Below, in pieces: positions 35,208 through 49,109 of a DNA stretch of 64,000 bases; the first letter of the stretch is position 1; each line of letters begins with the position of its first letter. A model generated the notes under the pieces. It had not been told where the DNA came from and ran no database searches. It was given only the letters and a program-made list of their open reading frames with translations. The DNA is from Adiantum capillus-veneris (lineage: Eukaryota > Streptophyta > Polypodiopsida > Polypodiales > Pteridaceae), in assembly GCA_014529385.2 (NCBI GenBank), contig CM043949.1, positions 142,733,858 through 142,797,857 of the forward strand, in the 5' to 3' direction. Position numbers and translations under genes: made by a program.

Positions 35208-35328
35208 AAGGAGTTAGCTTCTCCTTTTTGCTCTTTTGATCAAGGAGTTAGCTTCTCCTTTCGGCTGTTTTGATCAAGGAGTTAGCTTCTCCTTTCTGCT
35301 CTTTTGATCAAGGAGTTAGCTTCTCCTT
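35208..35328. repeat. Four tandem 34-bp hairpin repeats
   Basis: AAGGAGTTAGCTTCTCCTT recurs at 35208, 35242, 35276 and 35310. Each is an inverted repeat (AAGGAG/CTCCTT, 7-nt loop), separated by TT.GCT.TTTTGATC spacers. It lies just inside the element next to the polypurine tract. A second, 52-bp tandem pair (ACAACCAAACGCTCCCCAG) is at 35647-35750. Confidence 0.9.
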
Positions 35329-36789
35329 TCGTCCATATCGGAACTCTTGATATTCCGGCGTAGTAAAATTAGCCATCACACCCAGAGCGTACTTATCTTC
35401 CACGGGTGTCTTGATGCACTAAAATTACATACCCAGGCAATCTCATCCAATTAGGAATATTCAATAATGGGCACATCACAATGCAACACAAATGCTTACA
35501 TATGCATGTTACAAGACACAACAAACAGCGCCGCTAAGCACTCCCCCGAGACAAACGGTATGCGGTATGAAGCTACTCAACGACTACCTCGTCACTCCCC
35601 CCGCAAATAACCTAAAAAGGTCCGGGCCATGAGCTCAGAGGATTGTACAACCAAACGCTCCCCAGACCGCAATCTGCGTCGCTTGGAGGTTCAAGCATAC
35701 AACCAAACGCTCCCCAGGCATCGGCCTGCATCGTTCCGAGGTTCAAACCAAAACAATATTTCTCACTTCTCCACCCGGGAGTAAAATCAACAATCATTGA
35801 AACCAGTATCAAACCAGAGTCAAACAATTCAAATCGGCACCAAAACAAGTTCAAAACAGATACCATCCATTTCAATCAAATTCCAAACAGGATCACCAAA
35901 CAAGATCAAACAGAACTCAAACTTAAAAAGCAATCTCGACATTAGTCGAGCTCGAAAAGTCGACTGACTTTCCATCCTCAAACTTGCACCAAAAATTAGG
36001 GTTAGGTTCGTTCCATAAGGTCGTAGCCAAGCACAGCATGGTCCATCAGCTCTTGGACAAACAGTGTTTCTTTGACGGCGATGGTAGTCCCAAAATAGCA
36101 ATCGCTCGTGAAGAGACATCTACTGGGAGATATCGAGAAACTTCGAGTTATAATCTGCTAGGGTTTCCATGGCAAGCATTTCATGATACCCCTCTCTGCC
36201 AGAAGTTGCACTCCGAAGGAAGATGTCAGAAACCATATAACTTCGGGCAAAAAAAAAAAAATCTTGAAAGCTTGCCAAGTACTTGGAGTATGCTGCTTGG
36301 TAGCTGTAGACATCAACATCTCCATGGCATTGCTTCAGAGGAAAACAGTGACTTGAAACAAATCTGGATCCTTCTCTTGCAAGTGATCTTAATTGGCTTA
36401 TGCCCTGTAAGACATGAGCGGTGAAGACGGGAGCGCACCCGATGCGCGATGAAGTATGGGTTGGAGGGCGAAGATACCTCACATAATAATTTCCAATAGC
36501 TCTGTCTGCTCTTTTGTAGGACCGGTATGCTTTCAGAAAAGCACACGACTGATGCTCTGATACCACTGTCACAAGGCAGGCACCACGTGCCAATAGAAAA
36601 GAACAGACTGAACAAACTTTTAGCACTTCAATAACAACTGAACTTCAGTTTGTTACACTGCCCGGTACGGAGAGGTGGTTTGCTCGCAATTGCAAACAAG
36701 CTTATCACCCGATTCACCCTTTTGTGTTGCACCTTCGACATGGTATCAGAGCCACAGCGTGGTCTTGAATCGGATCGGTGATTTGTGCG

Positions 36790-38148
36790 AGTTTGTGGTG
36801 CTAATTTTTCGCGACGAAAAGAGACAAGTACACATCATGGGGATGAGACCAATGGCGGTGAACCCATTGTCAACGAGAATGGGGAGATTCATCCTAGTTC
36901 TACTTCAGTGTGCAATTATAGCATACATGTAAATGAATCGTCTGTAATATCCACAATGTCCCATGAAGGCTTGAACCCCCTTCAAGATACCTATCCTCCC
37001 TTCCTTCCCCTCAGATCGGCAATTCAATGGAGACAACTAATGCCATTTGAAAAGCTACCATGATGGCGGTCTTTGACTCTTACAAGCTTGGAGGTTTTGT
37101 CTCGGTAACTTTCAAAAGCCAAAGGACCTTGCACGGGAGCGATGTTATGGGAGTGTGTCAATGCTCGGATCCAGTCTTTCATTATCCTCAACAGTACACC
37201 ATCAATTATTAGGCACATATGATTGATGAAAGATGCGAAGTTGATTTGGGATCGACTTTCTTCCCTTTATGATCAAGTTTCTCCAATGAAGCGGATAGCC
37301 CTCGAGGTGTAGTTGAGAACCTTGGATGCGAAGCACTCTTCCATGCGGGATGATGGATCACATCAACAAGATGAAGGAGCTTCAACAAGAGATACTTCAT
37401 ATAGGAAAGCTTATCAGTTCAGAGGATATGGCCATCTAGCTTTTGGCCCAATTGCCTCCTCACTACACCATCTTCTATTCTTCCTTGATTACGAGGTGGC
37501 TGGTTGAATATTATCTCTTGGGACGAGATTGTTCCAATGGTATTGGACCAGGAGGAGCGATTCAATACGGGGAAGAAGTCAAGCTCCGAAGCCTTGAGCA
37601 GTTCTTCCAACAACAACGAGAAGCAGAAAGGTAAGAAGAAAAGCAATAACACCAAAGACAAGAAGAGTGATGCCGAGTGGGAAGCCTTGAAGACGGAACG
37701 GCATTGCAACAGTTGCGGTGAGGAGGGACGTTCTTGGAGGAAGTGTCCAAAGCGACTTGGAGATACTTCGGCTTCTTCGACGGCAGTGGTGCAGTCACTA
37801 GCCTTTGTTCATTCGGAGATTCTCTCCACAAAGGACTCTCCAAGGATATCGGAGGTCGAGTTGACTCTTACGCGCCGAGCTGATCGTGATTGGATTCTGG
37901 AGAGTGGGGCCTCACGGCACAAGACACCTTCCACGGATTTTTTGTCCAACATGCGACGACACTATGGTACTTTCTTCATTGGCGACAAATCTGGAATTCC
38001 TATTCACAGCAAGGGATCCATGGAGCTCATTCCCGACGGCAAAGGGGGTATGCATACCTCCAAGGTACTTTATGCTCCAAAGCTGGGTTTTCATCTTATG
38101 TATGTGCACGAGGTGTGCAAGCTTGGCATGGAGATGATCTTTACATAA
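36790..38148 (+). pseudogene. Copia D Gag-protease
   Basis: Gag is fragmentary (36830-37500). The readable part from 37504 carries a Lys/Ser/Asn-rich linker, a zinc knuckle with the His replaced by Arg (CNSCGEEGRSWRKC), and the protease site DWILESGASRH, where the catalytic Asp is Glu. The following PR core (DKSGIPIHSKGSMEL, VLYAPKLGFHLMYV) is well conserved. Confidence 0.75.
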
Positions 38149-38179
38149 GATGCGGTATAGGATCGACAATCCGGCAATG

Positions 38180-39177
38180 AGGTCAGAGGGGGTTCAGTAG
38201 AGAACGCACTCTACAGGCTCCGTGCTCTTTCTTCAGTGACACAGATACCCATAGGTGATCTTTGGCATTTAAAAATTTCGTCATTTGAAACATGATGCTC
38301 TTCGGATTGCTTTTCGTGAGCAAATGCTTATAGGCGTACCAAATATTGGGAGTAAGCATGGGAAATGCACTACTTGCATTCAAGGAAGGCAACATCGAGA
38401 ATCTATTCAAAGGCTTGCTACACGCCGAGCCATTGCACACCGACCTTTGTGGACCTATGCAGACCCCTTCCCTACGCAAGGCTCTTTACTTCATGTTATT
38501 GGTGGATGATTTCAACCGCTTTACTTGTGTATACTTTCTACAACACAAGCACAAGGCATTTGGCCTCTTCAAGAATTGGCGTTCTCCAATCAAGTGTTGA
38601 AGACTAATCGATCGGACAAAGGCGAGGAGTTTACCTCCAAGGCATCAAGCGAGAGCTTGCGGATACCGGATCACCTTCAAAGAATGGAGTTGTGGAGTGG
38701 AAGAATAGGACAGTGGTAGAAATGGCACGGACCATGCTTGAGCGTCGAGACTTGCCGAAGTCCTTACGGGCAGAGGAAATTGCGACGGCAGTTCATATCA
38801 TAAACCGATCTTCAACCTCTTCAGTTCCTAAGAAGACTCCATCTGAAGCCTATTTTGGTAAGAAGCACGACGTCTCCTACTTTCTGATTTTTGGGAGCGA
38901 TGCCTATGTGCATGTACCGAGCAGCATAGGGAGAAGTTTGACCCCAAGTCCCAGGGATTATTTTTACAACTCTCTTTCCGATGGATATCGACTTTATGAT
39001 CCAAAGAAGAAGGATGTACTCAGCCCTAATGTTGTCTTCGACGAGATTTTACCTCACTCCTCTCTAGGCAAAATGACTGTGTCCCAATGGACTCGTGGTC
39101 GAGTGTCAGTAGAGCCATCTAGGCCACCCCCACAAGCAATTGCATACAAGGCGCCTCAAATGTGCCATGATGCCTAA
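38180..39177 (+). pseudogene. Copia D integrase
   Basis: GAG-pre-integrase traces, then the core: HTDLCGPMQTPS (first Asp), NRSDKGEEFTS (second Asp; usually D.GGEF), then VVEWKNRTVVEMARTML, where the family has an ER.NRT, so the Glu region is altered. TAVHIINRSS and PSEAYFGKK follow. The parts lie in at least three frames. Confidence 0.75.
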
Positions 39178-39485
39178 GTGAAAAGTCATGAAAGATGTGG
39201 TGAACCAAGCCGTCGCAAGAAGAACCTCATTCACCACAAGGGCTCTGACAGCCAGAGATAATTGCAAGGATGACCAATGGAAATGTTTCTTCATGATAGA
39301 CAATAGTATGGGTGCAAACTACTACTCAACTGACACATCAATGCCGACATGGAAACCCAAATATTTGCAAGTTTGTCCTCTAGGTAGCCAGGTGAAATTA
39401 TCCTATGCACCCCACTGACAATCCTCATCCACACCTACAAGAAAACCAAAAGACTTGTGCAAATTTATGGGAGCACCACTGACAC

Positions 39486-39486
<1 letters not shown>

Positions 39487-39573
<87 letters not shown>

Positions 39574-39650
39574 ATTGGATAGATCTTTAAGGTCTCTTGG
39601 GATAGTTTCCTACGACATTAAAATACTCTTCTTCTTCTTCTTCTTCTTCT

Positions 39651-39742
<92 letters not shown>

Positions 39743-39745
39743 ACC
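39487..39745. repeat. Compound (CT)n / SINE-like / (TTC)n / (CT)n / (CA)n
   Basis: (CT)n 39490-39570; then GGATAGATCTTTAAGGTCTC...TACGACATTAAAATACTC (39575-39628), a copy of the SINE-like body seen at 11840 and 14700; then (TTC)n, (CT)n to 39725 and a short (CA)n. The order body, TTC, CT is the same as at 14.9 kb. Confidence 0.75.
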
Positions 39746-40100
39746 TCATGCATGTCTACTACCACAAGTGTCTTGCATATATGCTCCATCATTGTGCTAT
39801 ATTTCACAATATCTACCAGCAGTGAAAGCATTCACTATCATGGCCTTACCTACAAGTAAAATAGTGGGTCGATTTCATCTCGTTCTGAAACTCCTTGCCT
39901 GCTACTATTATACATGGAGCTACCTATATCCTCTTGTATTGAGTTATTGCAAAATGGTGGAAGACTAGTGCTTGAATGAATGAATGATACAATAGCGAAT
40001 AAGGGTCTTTTCCACCCATGACAAGTTCTCAAAAGACATGGTTTCAAATGCCTAGAAAAACTCAGCAGACCAGCCACAAACAAGATGAAGAATGTAGTAC

Positions 40101-40797
40101 CTGACTCGGAGAGGGCTTGACAGCCATTGGGATGGGATTGGAGAAAAGTATAGAGCATGACAAAGAGGGTGTATGAATTGAGGCCACCGGTATGATAAAC
40201 TTCATTGAGTTGCTTGAGCTGCACATAAGCCTTCAGAAAGAGGTACAACGGTGCAAGGCATGGGTATGAAGCAAGAGAAGATGATATCAACTCTGCAGCA
40301 CGGAGTTCCTGGTTTAAACTGAAGCTAACATCAAAGTGGATGCCACTTCGATCTTCTCGAAATTTCAAAATGGGCACCTTTGCACGGCCTATGAAATCCA
40401 CATGCCTGGCTATGCCTGAACTGCGAAGGGCAGCCCCTAGAGCCCTAAAATGCTCAGTGCCTGAAGGAGAGCCCAAAATCACGATGTCTATGTCACTTAC
40501 CTTGGGCAGATACAGGCCTGTTGAGAAGGACCCAAAAACTTTCACCTCACAGGAGGGCCAAAAGGCTCTGATAGCGAGCTTCACCCTCTCTAGTGCATGT
40601 GCCCTGATCTCTGCATCCTTCTGCTTTGGCCTAGCTTGTTCATAAAACTCCTCTAGTTCCTGATGCAGCTGTGTCATGCGCCCATCATCCCGCTGACTGC
40701 AAGTCCACAGAGGAGGCTCTTTGAACCAAGGTGTGTCTGACATGGCTGACTTGCCTGCTTGCATTTTACATGAGGAGTCTACTCTGTCCCGGTCCAT
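40101..40797 (-). CDS. TRF4/PAPD5-like non-canonical poly(A) polymerase, catalytic exon
   Basis: The frame is open from about 40848. The ATG at 40797 gives 232 codons plus one base before donor G|GTACTA; an ATG at 40743 (MSDTPWF) is an alternative start. The nucleotidyltransferase signature is complete: VFGSFSTGLYLPKVSDIDIVI (residues 87-107) with catalytic D102 and D104, and D156 in HFDVSF. LNEVYHTGGLNSYTLFVML (198-214) is the central-domain motif. Family knowledge: TRF4-type enzymes add short A tails to nuclear RNAs for exosome processing. It continues in the exon at 18957-19268. No stop or frameshift; it looks functional. The 5' flank is GA/CT rich and duplicated. Confidence 0.88.
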
Positions 40798-40911
40798 AAT
40801 ATTCCATATAGAATGAACCTCCACAAATAGTCTCTGCGCCGTGTGCACTCCCCCGCATCACACTCTTGCCTTCTGGCGAGAGAGAGAGAGAGAGGTTTGG
40901 AGGGGCGCCCC

Positions 40912-40935
40912 GGGGGGGGGGGGGGGGGGGGGGGG
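40912..40935. repeat. Poly-G tract (24 G) in the 5' flank of the TRF4-like gene
   Basis: Uninterrupted G run next to GA repeats, likely to form a quadruplex. A shorter G run marks the same position in the second copy (about 42211-42220). Confidence 0.85.
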
Positions 40936-40938
40936 TCC

Positions 40939-43571
<2,633 letters not shown>

Positions 43572-43669
43572 TGGAGGAAGTGCTTCTACGTGATGTGTGG
43601 CGTTGCTTTTGTTTTGCAGTGGTGAGCCTTCGAGCAAAATCTCCTACAGATTCATTTCTGCTCTCTCTT

Positions 43670-43726
<57 letters not shown>

Positions 43727-44182
43727 CTTCTTTCTTGTTGTTACTGTTGCTGCATTTGATTGTTGGGACGGTCGACTATACCCTTCTACTGTATTGTGTT
43801 ATGGTAATGAACGCCTTTGGAACTGGTGGTAATTGGATTACAGTCTATAGTCTGCTCATTTGAGATTTTGCAGGTTTTTATTCAATAGCAGGTTTCTGTT
43901 AAGAGGGTTTTAGCAATCTTATCCATTGTGTGGATGTTGTAGTGAGCTGTTATCGTTGTAGCTTCACGGTTGTTCTCTTAAGCAATTGCTCTCTCAGACG
44001 TTCCTGAAGAAGTCTTGAATGATGTGACCCTTCTTCATTGCTGCTCATTTGGTGTATTGTCAATAACTAGAGATGCTATAATCTATTTTTTCCTCTTTGT
44101 AGGGGACCCATCTTGCATGCAGCGATGTGGTTCTTCTCCATTGCTCCTCATTTAGGGATGTTAAAGTGTAGTTTTTCCTCTT

Positions 44183-44218
<36 letters not shown>

Positions 44219-44690
44219 ATCAAGTCTTCAAGCAAGGAGACATGGGAAGAGGCATGTATGCAATTCTTGATGTAGTGTGGTCTTTTTTTTAAAAATCAAC
44301 ATTTGTTCATTTTGTTTGTTGGCTTGCACCCTTGTGGAATCTCATGGTGTTCGATAGTATGTCAAGTTTGGGCAAATGTAATCTTTGTTGGTTTGATGCT
44401 TGCTTGGTAATTTCGAGACAAGTGAGTTATGTTGACTTCATGTCTTGTGATTGCTAGCTTGATGAAAATTTTTATTGTTATTGGCAAGATTGTGTGAAGA
44501 CGTCTGAAGCCTTGGTGTTCTCTTTCGACAAATGGTCGTCAAATCGACTGAATTTGTCGTCATAGAAATGATAGGATTTCGTGTTGACATGAACTCATAT
44601 CCTATTCAACAGATGGTCGAACCGTTCGACTAGGTCTGTTGCATGGAGTCTATGTCTTTTTCATTACTTCGCTCTTCTCTCCCTCTATTT
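43572..44690. other. Intergenic, no gene recognised
   Basis: Contains (CT)n at 43671-43720 and (GA)n at 44185-44213. No ORF with family resemblance. Confidence 0.5.
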
Positions 44691-44699
44691 TCTTGTTTC

Positions 44700-46025
44700 T
44701 TTTATGTGTGCGCGAATTTTGTTCCTGGAGTATTGCCGCACTATGGAACTGTCCAAAAACGTTGTTGCATTAATCAGTTCTACTGCTTTTCTAGGGAGCT
44801 TGTGTGTCCAAAAAGGTCGATCATGTAAGTGAAACAATCCAAGCTTGGTTTTACACCATATTTGGTGGTCATATTTAGAAAACCATGATCCACTAGCCCG
44901 AAGTGATTGCACACATTGATCACACAACCAAGCGTGACCAAATCTGGTGCGATCCCTTCACTTTGCATTCGTTTCAAGCATTCCAATGCTTGCTCACCTT
45001 GGCCCTCTTGTGCATACATGTTGGGCCTTCAAGGGAGCACCACACTTGGCATACATGTCTATAAGGGCATTCAGTACAAGATCATTTTGTAGCAGCCCTT
45101 GTCTCGGAATCTTTTCATGAGTTTCTTCTCCCTTATCAAGGGCACCCAAAAGCCCACATGCTTTCAAAATACAAGTGAAAGTCAGTGCATCTAGAGGAAT
45201 GCTCTCACGATGCATTCAGTCGAAACAAAGCAATGCTTGCTCACATTGACCATCTTGTACATAACCAGCAATAAGTGTTCCAAGTTACAATGTCTTGAAA
45301 AGGAGCACACATTCTGCCTTTAAAACCGCACCCCACTTGGCATACATGTCCACAAGAGCATTACCAAGATCCGTATGTTTTTGCAACATTCCTTCCCTTG
45401 CAATTTTGTTGTGAATCTGTTTTCCTTTGTCAAAATCTCCACTACAACCACATGCTTTGATGGCGCAAAGATAGGTCATCGAGTTTGGGGAGATGCCCTC
45501 AAGCTGCATAAGCTCAAAACACTGGAGTGCTTACTCATGTTGACCATCAATGCATTCCAAGAAACAACATCCCGAGACCCGAGTTCCTCAAAAAAAGTTC
45601 TTGCTTTTGCAAAGGCACCACATTTGGCATACATGTCCACTAGAGCATTGCCGAGTACAATGTCATTTGTAGCAACTCCTTTCTTGTAATCTCATCATGC
45701 ATATATGTTCCTGTTTCAATAGCTCCAATTATTCCACATGCTTTGAGGACACAAAGATAAGTCACGTTATCTGGCATGATGCCCTCATGCTTCATCCAGT
45801 CAAAATACTTAAGTGCTAGCTGGCCTTAGGCTACAAGGCCCGTGACCAGTGCATTCCAAGAGACGACATCCCGAGGGGGGAGCTCTTCAAGTACGACCTC
45901 TGCCTTTGAGAGAGCTCCGCCCTTGGCATACATGTCAACAAGAGCATTGCCCAAAGCAATGTGATTTTTCAACAATCCATGTCTCACTATCTCTTCATGA
46001 ATCTGCTTTCCCCTATCCAAGGCTC
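44700..46025 (-). pseudogene. PLS-class PPR protein pseudogene
   Basis: Four or more PPR blocks in order on the minus strand: DRGKQIHEEIVRHGLLKN and ALVDMYAKGGALSKAE (46020-45880), GKQIHNKIAREG and NALVDMYAKWG (45450-45340), TFTCILKACGLLGALDKG and LIDMYAKCGAPLKA (45190-45010), ALECLKRMQSEGIAPD and DCFTYMIDLFG (44990-44800), and AVELINATTF (about 44770), where an E-domain would begin. Family knowledge: such proteins edit organelle RNA. Stops and frameshifts separate the blocks, and the 5' end is truncated at about 46025, so no organelle transit peptide is present. Confidence 0.85.
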
Positions 46026-46433
46026 ACCTTCAAAAAGGGCCTCCCTCATAACTGTGTCGTTGCCCGTATGAATGTGTTTTATAGTGTAAATGGAATGTGC
46101 ATAGATGCAATATCTCAGGCAGACTCGATCAGTGAATGTCACCACAGTGACTTCAGAAGACGAGACAACTTTGGGGCTGTTTCGATGCATGTTTAGATTC
46201 TTTTGGGCACTAAGGAGTGGATCTGGGGCTGGCTTGTATTCTCAATGTCATAGAGATGAAGGGTTGAAAACACAAATCTTGATGATTGCAATGGAATTGA
46301 AGTCGTGAAAATCTAGATTTCACACTTCCACTAATGTCTGTTCGCTTCTTGCATTAATGACTGTTTAACATGAACGGTGACTTCTCCTCCTTTTCCAAGA
46401 GACAAGATACAAGAGAGCGGTGGAGCTGTGTAG

Positions 46434-46467
<34 letters not shown>

Positions 46468-46677
46468 GAGAATGACGCTCGACAGGGTTTGAAGCAACCT
46501 TCTCAAGGGCTTCTTGCATCATTGTTGGCATAGTGTTTATTTAAGACATTGTGAATGGAATGTACATGCATGCAATATCTTGACTCGAGACTGTTGACTT
46601 GAAGGATGAATATTGTTGTTGTGATTTCTGCAGACAAGGAAGTTGCGGGGTTGTTTTGATGTACTTAGGAGGTAGAC
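46026..46677. other. Intergenic with a duplicated ~100-bp block
   Basis: GGAATGTGCATAGATGCAAT...GGGGCTGTTTCGATGCATGT (46095-46195) resembles GGAATGTACATGCATGCAAT...GGGGTTGTTTTGATGTACTT (46556-46670). A (GA)n tract lies at 46441-46467. No gene. Confidence 0.5.
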
Positions 46678-46827
46678 ATGGGGCTGAGCTTTGCACACTA
46701 AGTAACACACCCTCTATTGTGTGCCTTGAGCTTCCTTCGTCTTCTCCAAGCTGTGTGAGTTTCTCAGCAACCGTAATTCCAACAATTGGTATCAGAGCAG
46801 GTTACGTCCTCCTAGGCTTAGTCGCTA

Positions 46828-48084
46828 TGTGAGGTCCCCACCCCGTCGTATCAAACGGCAGATTTGATGGTGAACCTGGTGGCCACTAGATCTAAAGCGG
46901 AAGCAAACAAAGTGGTTCATGGTTCAACTAGCGGACGATCTCTCATCACAAGGTGAGTCGAGTTCGAGCCTACTAGCATCGAGATCTAGCTCCACCTCGC
47001 AGGGGAAGCGTACTTAACCTATCTAGCGATCCTAAGACCCACCTTCCAAGAGAAGAGAAACCTCGAGTGCCTTTTTCCCCATGTTTCAGAGGCACGTACA
47101 CTTGAGACTTCGCCGCTCTAGGGGCAATGAGTGTTACTAATATCGAAGTAAGCACTATGGGGACAGAGAGTTCCCGACCAATCGGGACCACCCATCTCAT
47201 AGGCATTGGCAACCTGAGCCAAGCCCCCACTTTCCACCCCCACACTCACACTTCCTTGTGTGACCTAATTACTACCACAATGATTGTTCAACATAAACAT
47301 TCCTTGATTAATTTCGAATCACATTGTTCGTTAAGACAGCCCTTCAATCAGTATTGCAAAGCGGCACCAAGACAGTATTCTAGTAAAAATTCTACTCAAA
47401 CTTATTCATTAAAATTCCAATGTTCTGGAGGTACAACATCCCCCCTCCAGCGAGAGTTTACTCCTCCCGTTGTCGCCTAGCTGCCCATACAACTAGGTAT
47501 GTCCATTGCATAGAAAGCACGACATGGACATTCCCACCGCTTAACCAGCAGACGTGGGTTCCCACCGCATAGAAAGCAAGTCGTGGGTATCCACCGCATA
47601 AAAAGAAAGTCGTGGATTCAAGAGCCCTTAACGAGGAACTCTGCCCCCTGTGATCAGTAGGGGGGTCAGGACTGATTCAACATTGGAAATAAAATGAACA
47701 TGTCGAGCTAAATTTTCCCTAGCAGACATTCTTTCCTCTTCCATTTCTTCGTCATTGGCACATGAGATGGCCGGTGCTTGTTCGACCATGGGAGCTTTTC
47801 CTATTCCATTTGTATTGCTCGTTCCCGCCTCGTGGTCGTGGGCACCACCGAAGCGAGTTCTCTTAACCGGGGCCATTTTACTCACTAATTTAACTGATAA
47901 ACTTGAAGAAAAGAGCGTGATTAGGGGCTGAGAATCCTCTGATTTTTCTGATCCAATGAATCCTCAAGATGAGAATTTCGGCAGCACCTCCCTCCTTGCT
48001 TCTACTTCAAAAACTGTGTGTGTACTGACAGCACCTTCCCAGTGTGTGTAGGTGTGTGTGTATGCACTGTGTGTGTGTGTGAGC

Positions 48085-48116
<32 letters not shown>

Positions 48117-48786
48117 GCCTTTAAATAGGCTCCTACAGGCTAAAAATCGACCAGCCTTGCTATTTGCATCTGGGGGAGCACTGAGTCTCTACATTGGCAA
48201 GTCCAGTTCCCCTACCCACCAAGTGTCCAGTTGGCTTGGTTAACTGGCTCTGACACTTAGTTACTGGCTTGGAAACTCTCCTAGGACTCCCACAAAGAGA
48301 GAAGGAGCCCCCTAGCTGCTAAAGCTGAGCTGGAGTGGGCTGGAACCTGTTCCCACACAGCCTCGGGCCCCCCCGGTGCCTTCCCGACCAATTTTATGAA
48401 AATTTGGTTTTAGTCTAAAACGGGCTATACGAGTCAGATTTTGATGCCGTAAATTGCTATACTGAGCTCTAACTAAGGCGTCTTGGACCGAGTACTTGCC
48501 ATATTTAGGAACCCCCTGGAGTTCGAAAATGCATTTTTTTCAAATTCAGGGTATGGGTGCAGATTTTCGAGACGGTCAAAACTAGACGGGTCGGGTGACC
48601 AAAAACTTATTATATTTGGAAAATTTTCACAAAAATTATTTTGATTCACATTTCGAAGCTTTATAACATTCTAAACATCATGGCACTGACAGAATTTAGA
48701 AAACTGCTAAAAATAGTAACTTTTTTCCATTATGATCATTTCATGGTACAAGGGTGCTCTTTTTGGTTGGGGTCAGAGACCTTACA
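46828..48786. mobile_element. 1959-bp LTR-like insertion (probable solo LTR) in the copia B leader
   Basis: Target duplication CGCTA at 46823-46827 and 48787-48791. The ends are TGTGAGGTC...GACCTTACA, TG/CA with a near-perfect 9-bp inverted terminus, as in LTRs. No internal coding domain. It includes a TTTAAATAGG TATA-like site (about 48120) and a (GT)n tract (48052-48114). The minus strand has an 86-codon open frame (47628-47885) without recognisable domain. A solo LTR is the simplest reading; a DNA transposon is possible. Confidence 0.7.
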
Positions 48787-49109
48787 CGCTAGCTGCTCCA
48801 GCACACACCTACTCACTTTCTCCAATTACAATGAGGTTTGGCGAGCGATTGCAGGTCGATAAATATTTCGAGTGTGCTCGTAGAGCTTAGTCTGCTCAGA
48901 TTTCTGATTCGGGCTCATTTCGGCCTCCGTTTCCACTACAGGCAGGTCTGCACAGGCAGTTTTGTCATTTTGTGCAGAATTTCTGTTAGTACCGATTTTT
49001 GCATAACAAGTGCCTTACAGTCTTCTATGGTTTGTGCTATATAGCACGTGTTGTTCCCGCTCCGTTTCTCCTATTTTCGGGCAGTTTTCACATCAGGTGC
49101 TGCATTAAC

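Larger units (their letters stand above)
34319..36657 (-). mobile_element. Minus-strand non-autonomous chromovirus derivative
   Basis: Target duplication CTGCC at 34314-34318 and 36658-36662. On the minus strand the short 5' LTR (36657-36567, internally deleted, 91 bp) ends CTTGTGACA and is followed by GTGGTATCAGAGC. The polypurine tract AGAAGGGGAGA precedes the longer LTR (about 35100-34319). That LTR contains CACAAAGTGATGACGTGG, shared with the chromovirus LTR at 23659. No gag or pol is recognised in the 1.47-kb interior, so it is a LARD/TRIM-like derivative. Confidence 0.8.
33933..39177 (+). mobile_element. Ty1/copia relic D, 3'-truncated
   Basis: The LTR begins near 33933 (TTGGCATGAGGCGG) and ends TTCGACA at 36740, split by the nested element 34319-36657. 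Primer site TGGTATCAGAGCC at 36741. Gag, protease and integrase are readable to 39177. RT, RNase H and the 3' LTR are absent. The family also left the LTR at 15990-17103. Confidence 0.8.
19269..40100 (-). other. 20.8-kb TE-filled intron of the TRF4-like gene
   Basis: The donor is G|GTACTA (40100-40099) and the acceptor TAG ends at 19269. Joining the exons restores an uninterrupted family alignment in matching phase. The intron contains at least five dated insertions: the gag-only LTR element, chromovirus, hAT, copia D and the minus-strand chromovirus derivative, plus SINE/microsatellite sequence at 39.5 kb. 19269-20137 itself has no recognisable feature. Confidence 0.75.

Noticed and set aside
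35208-35328. CRISPR-like array of short palindromic repeats
   Set aside because: The spacers are only about 15 bp and nearly identical, and the array lies inside a plant LTR element. It is a tandem repeat.
36120-36626. 168-codon minus-strand frame in the chromovirus derivative
   Set aside because: It crosses the primer site and LTR boundary, so it cannot be a normal element gene.
47628-47885. 86-codon minus-strand frame inside the 1959-bp LTR-like insertion
   Set aside because: No domain, no promoter context and no second copy for comparison; kept only as a remark under the insertion.
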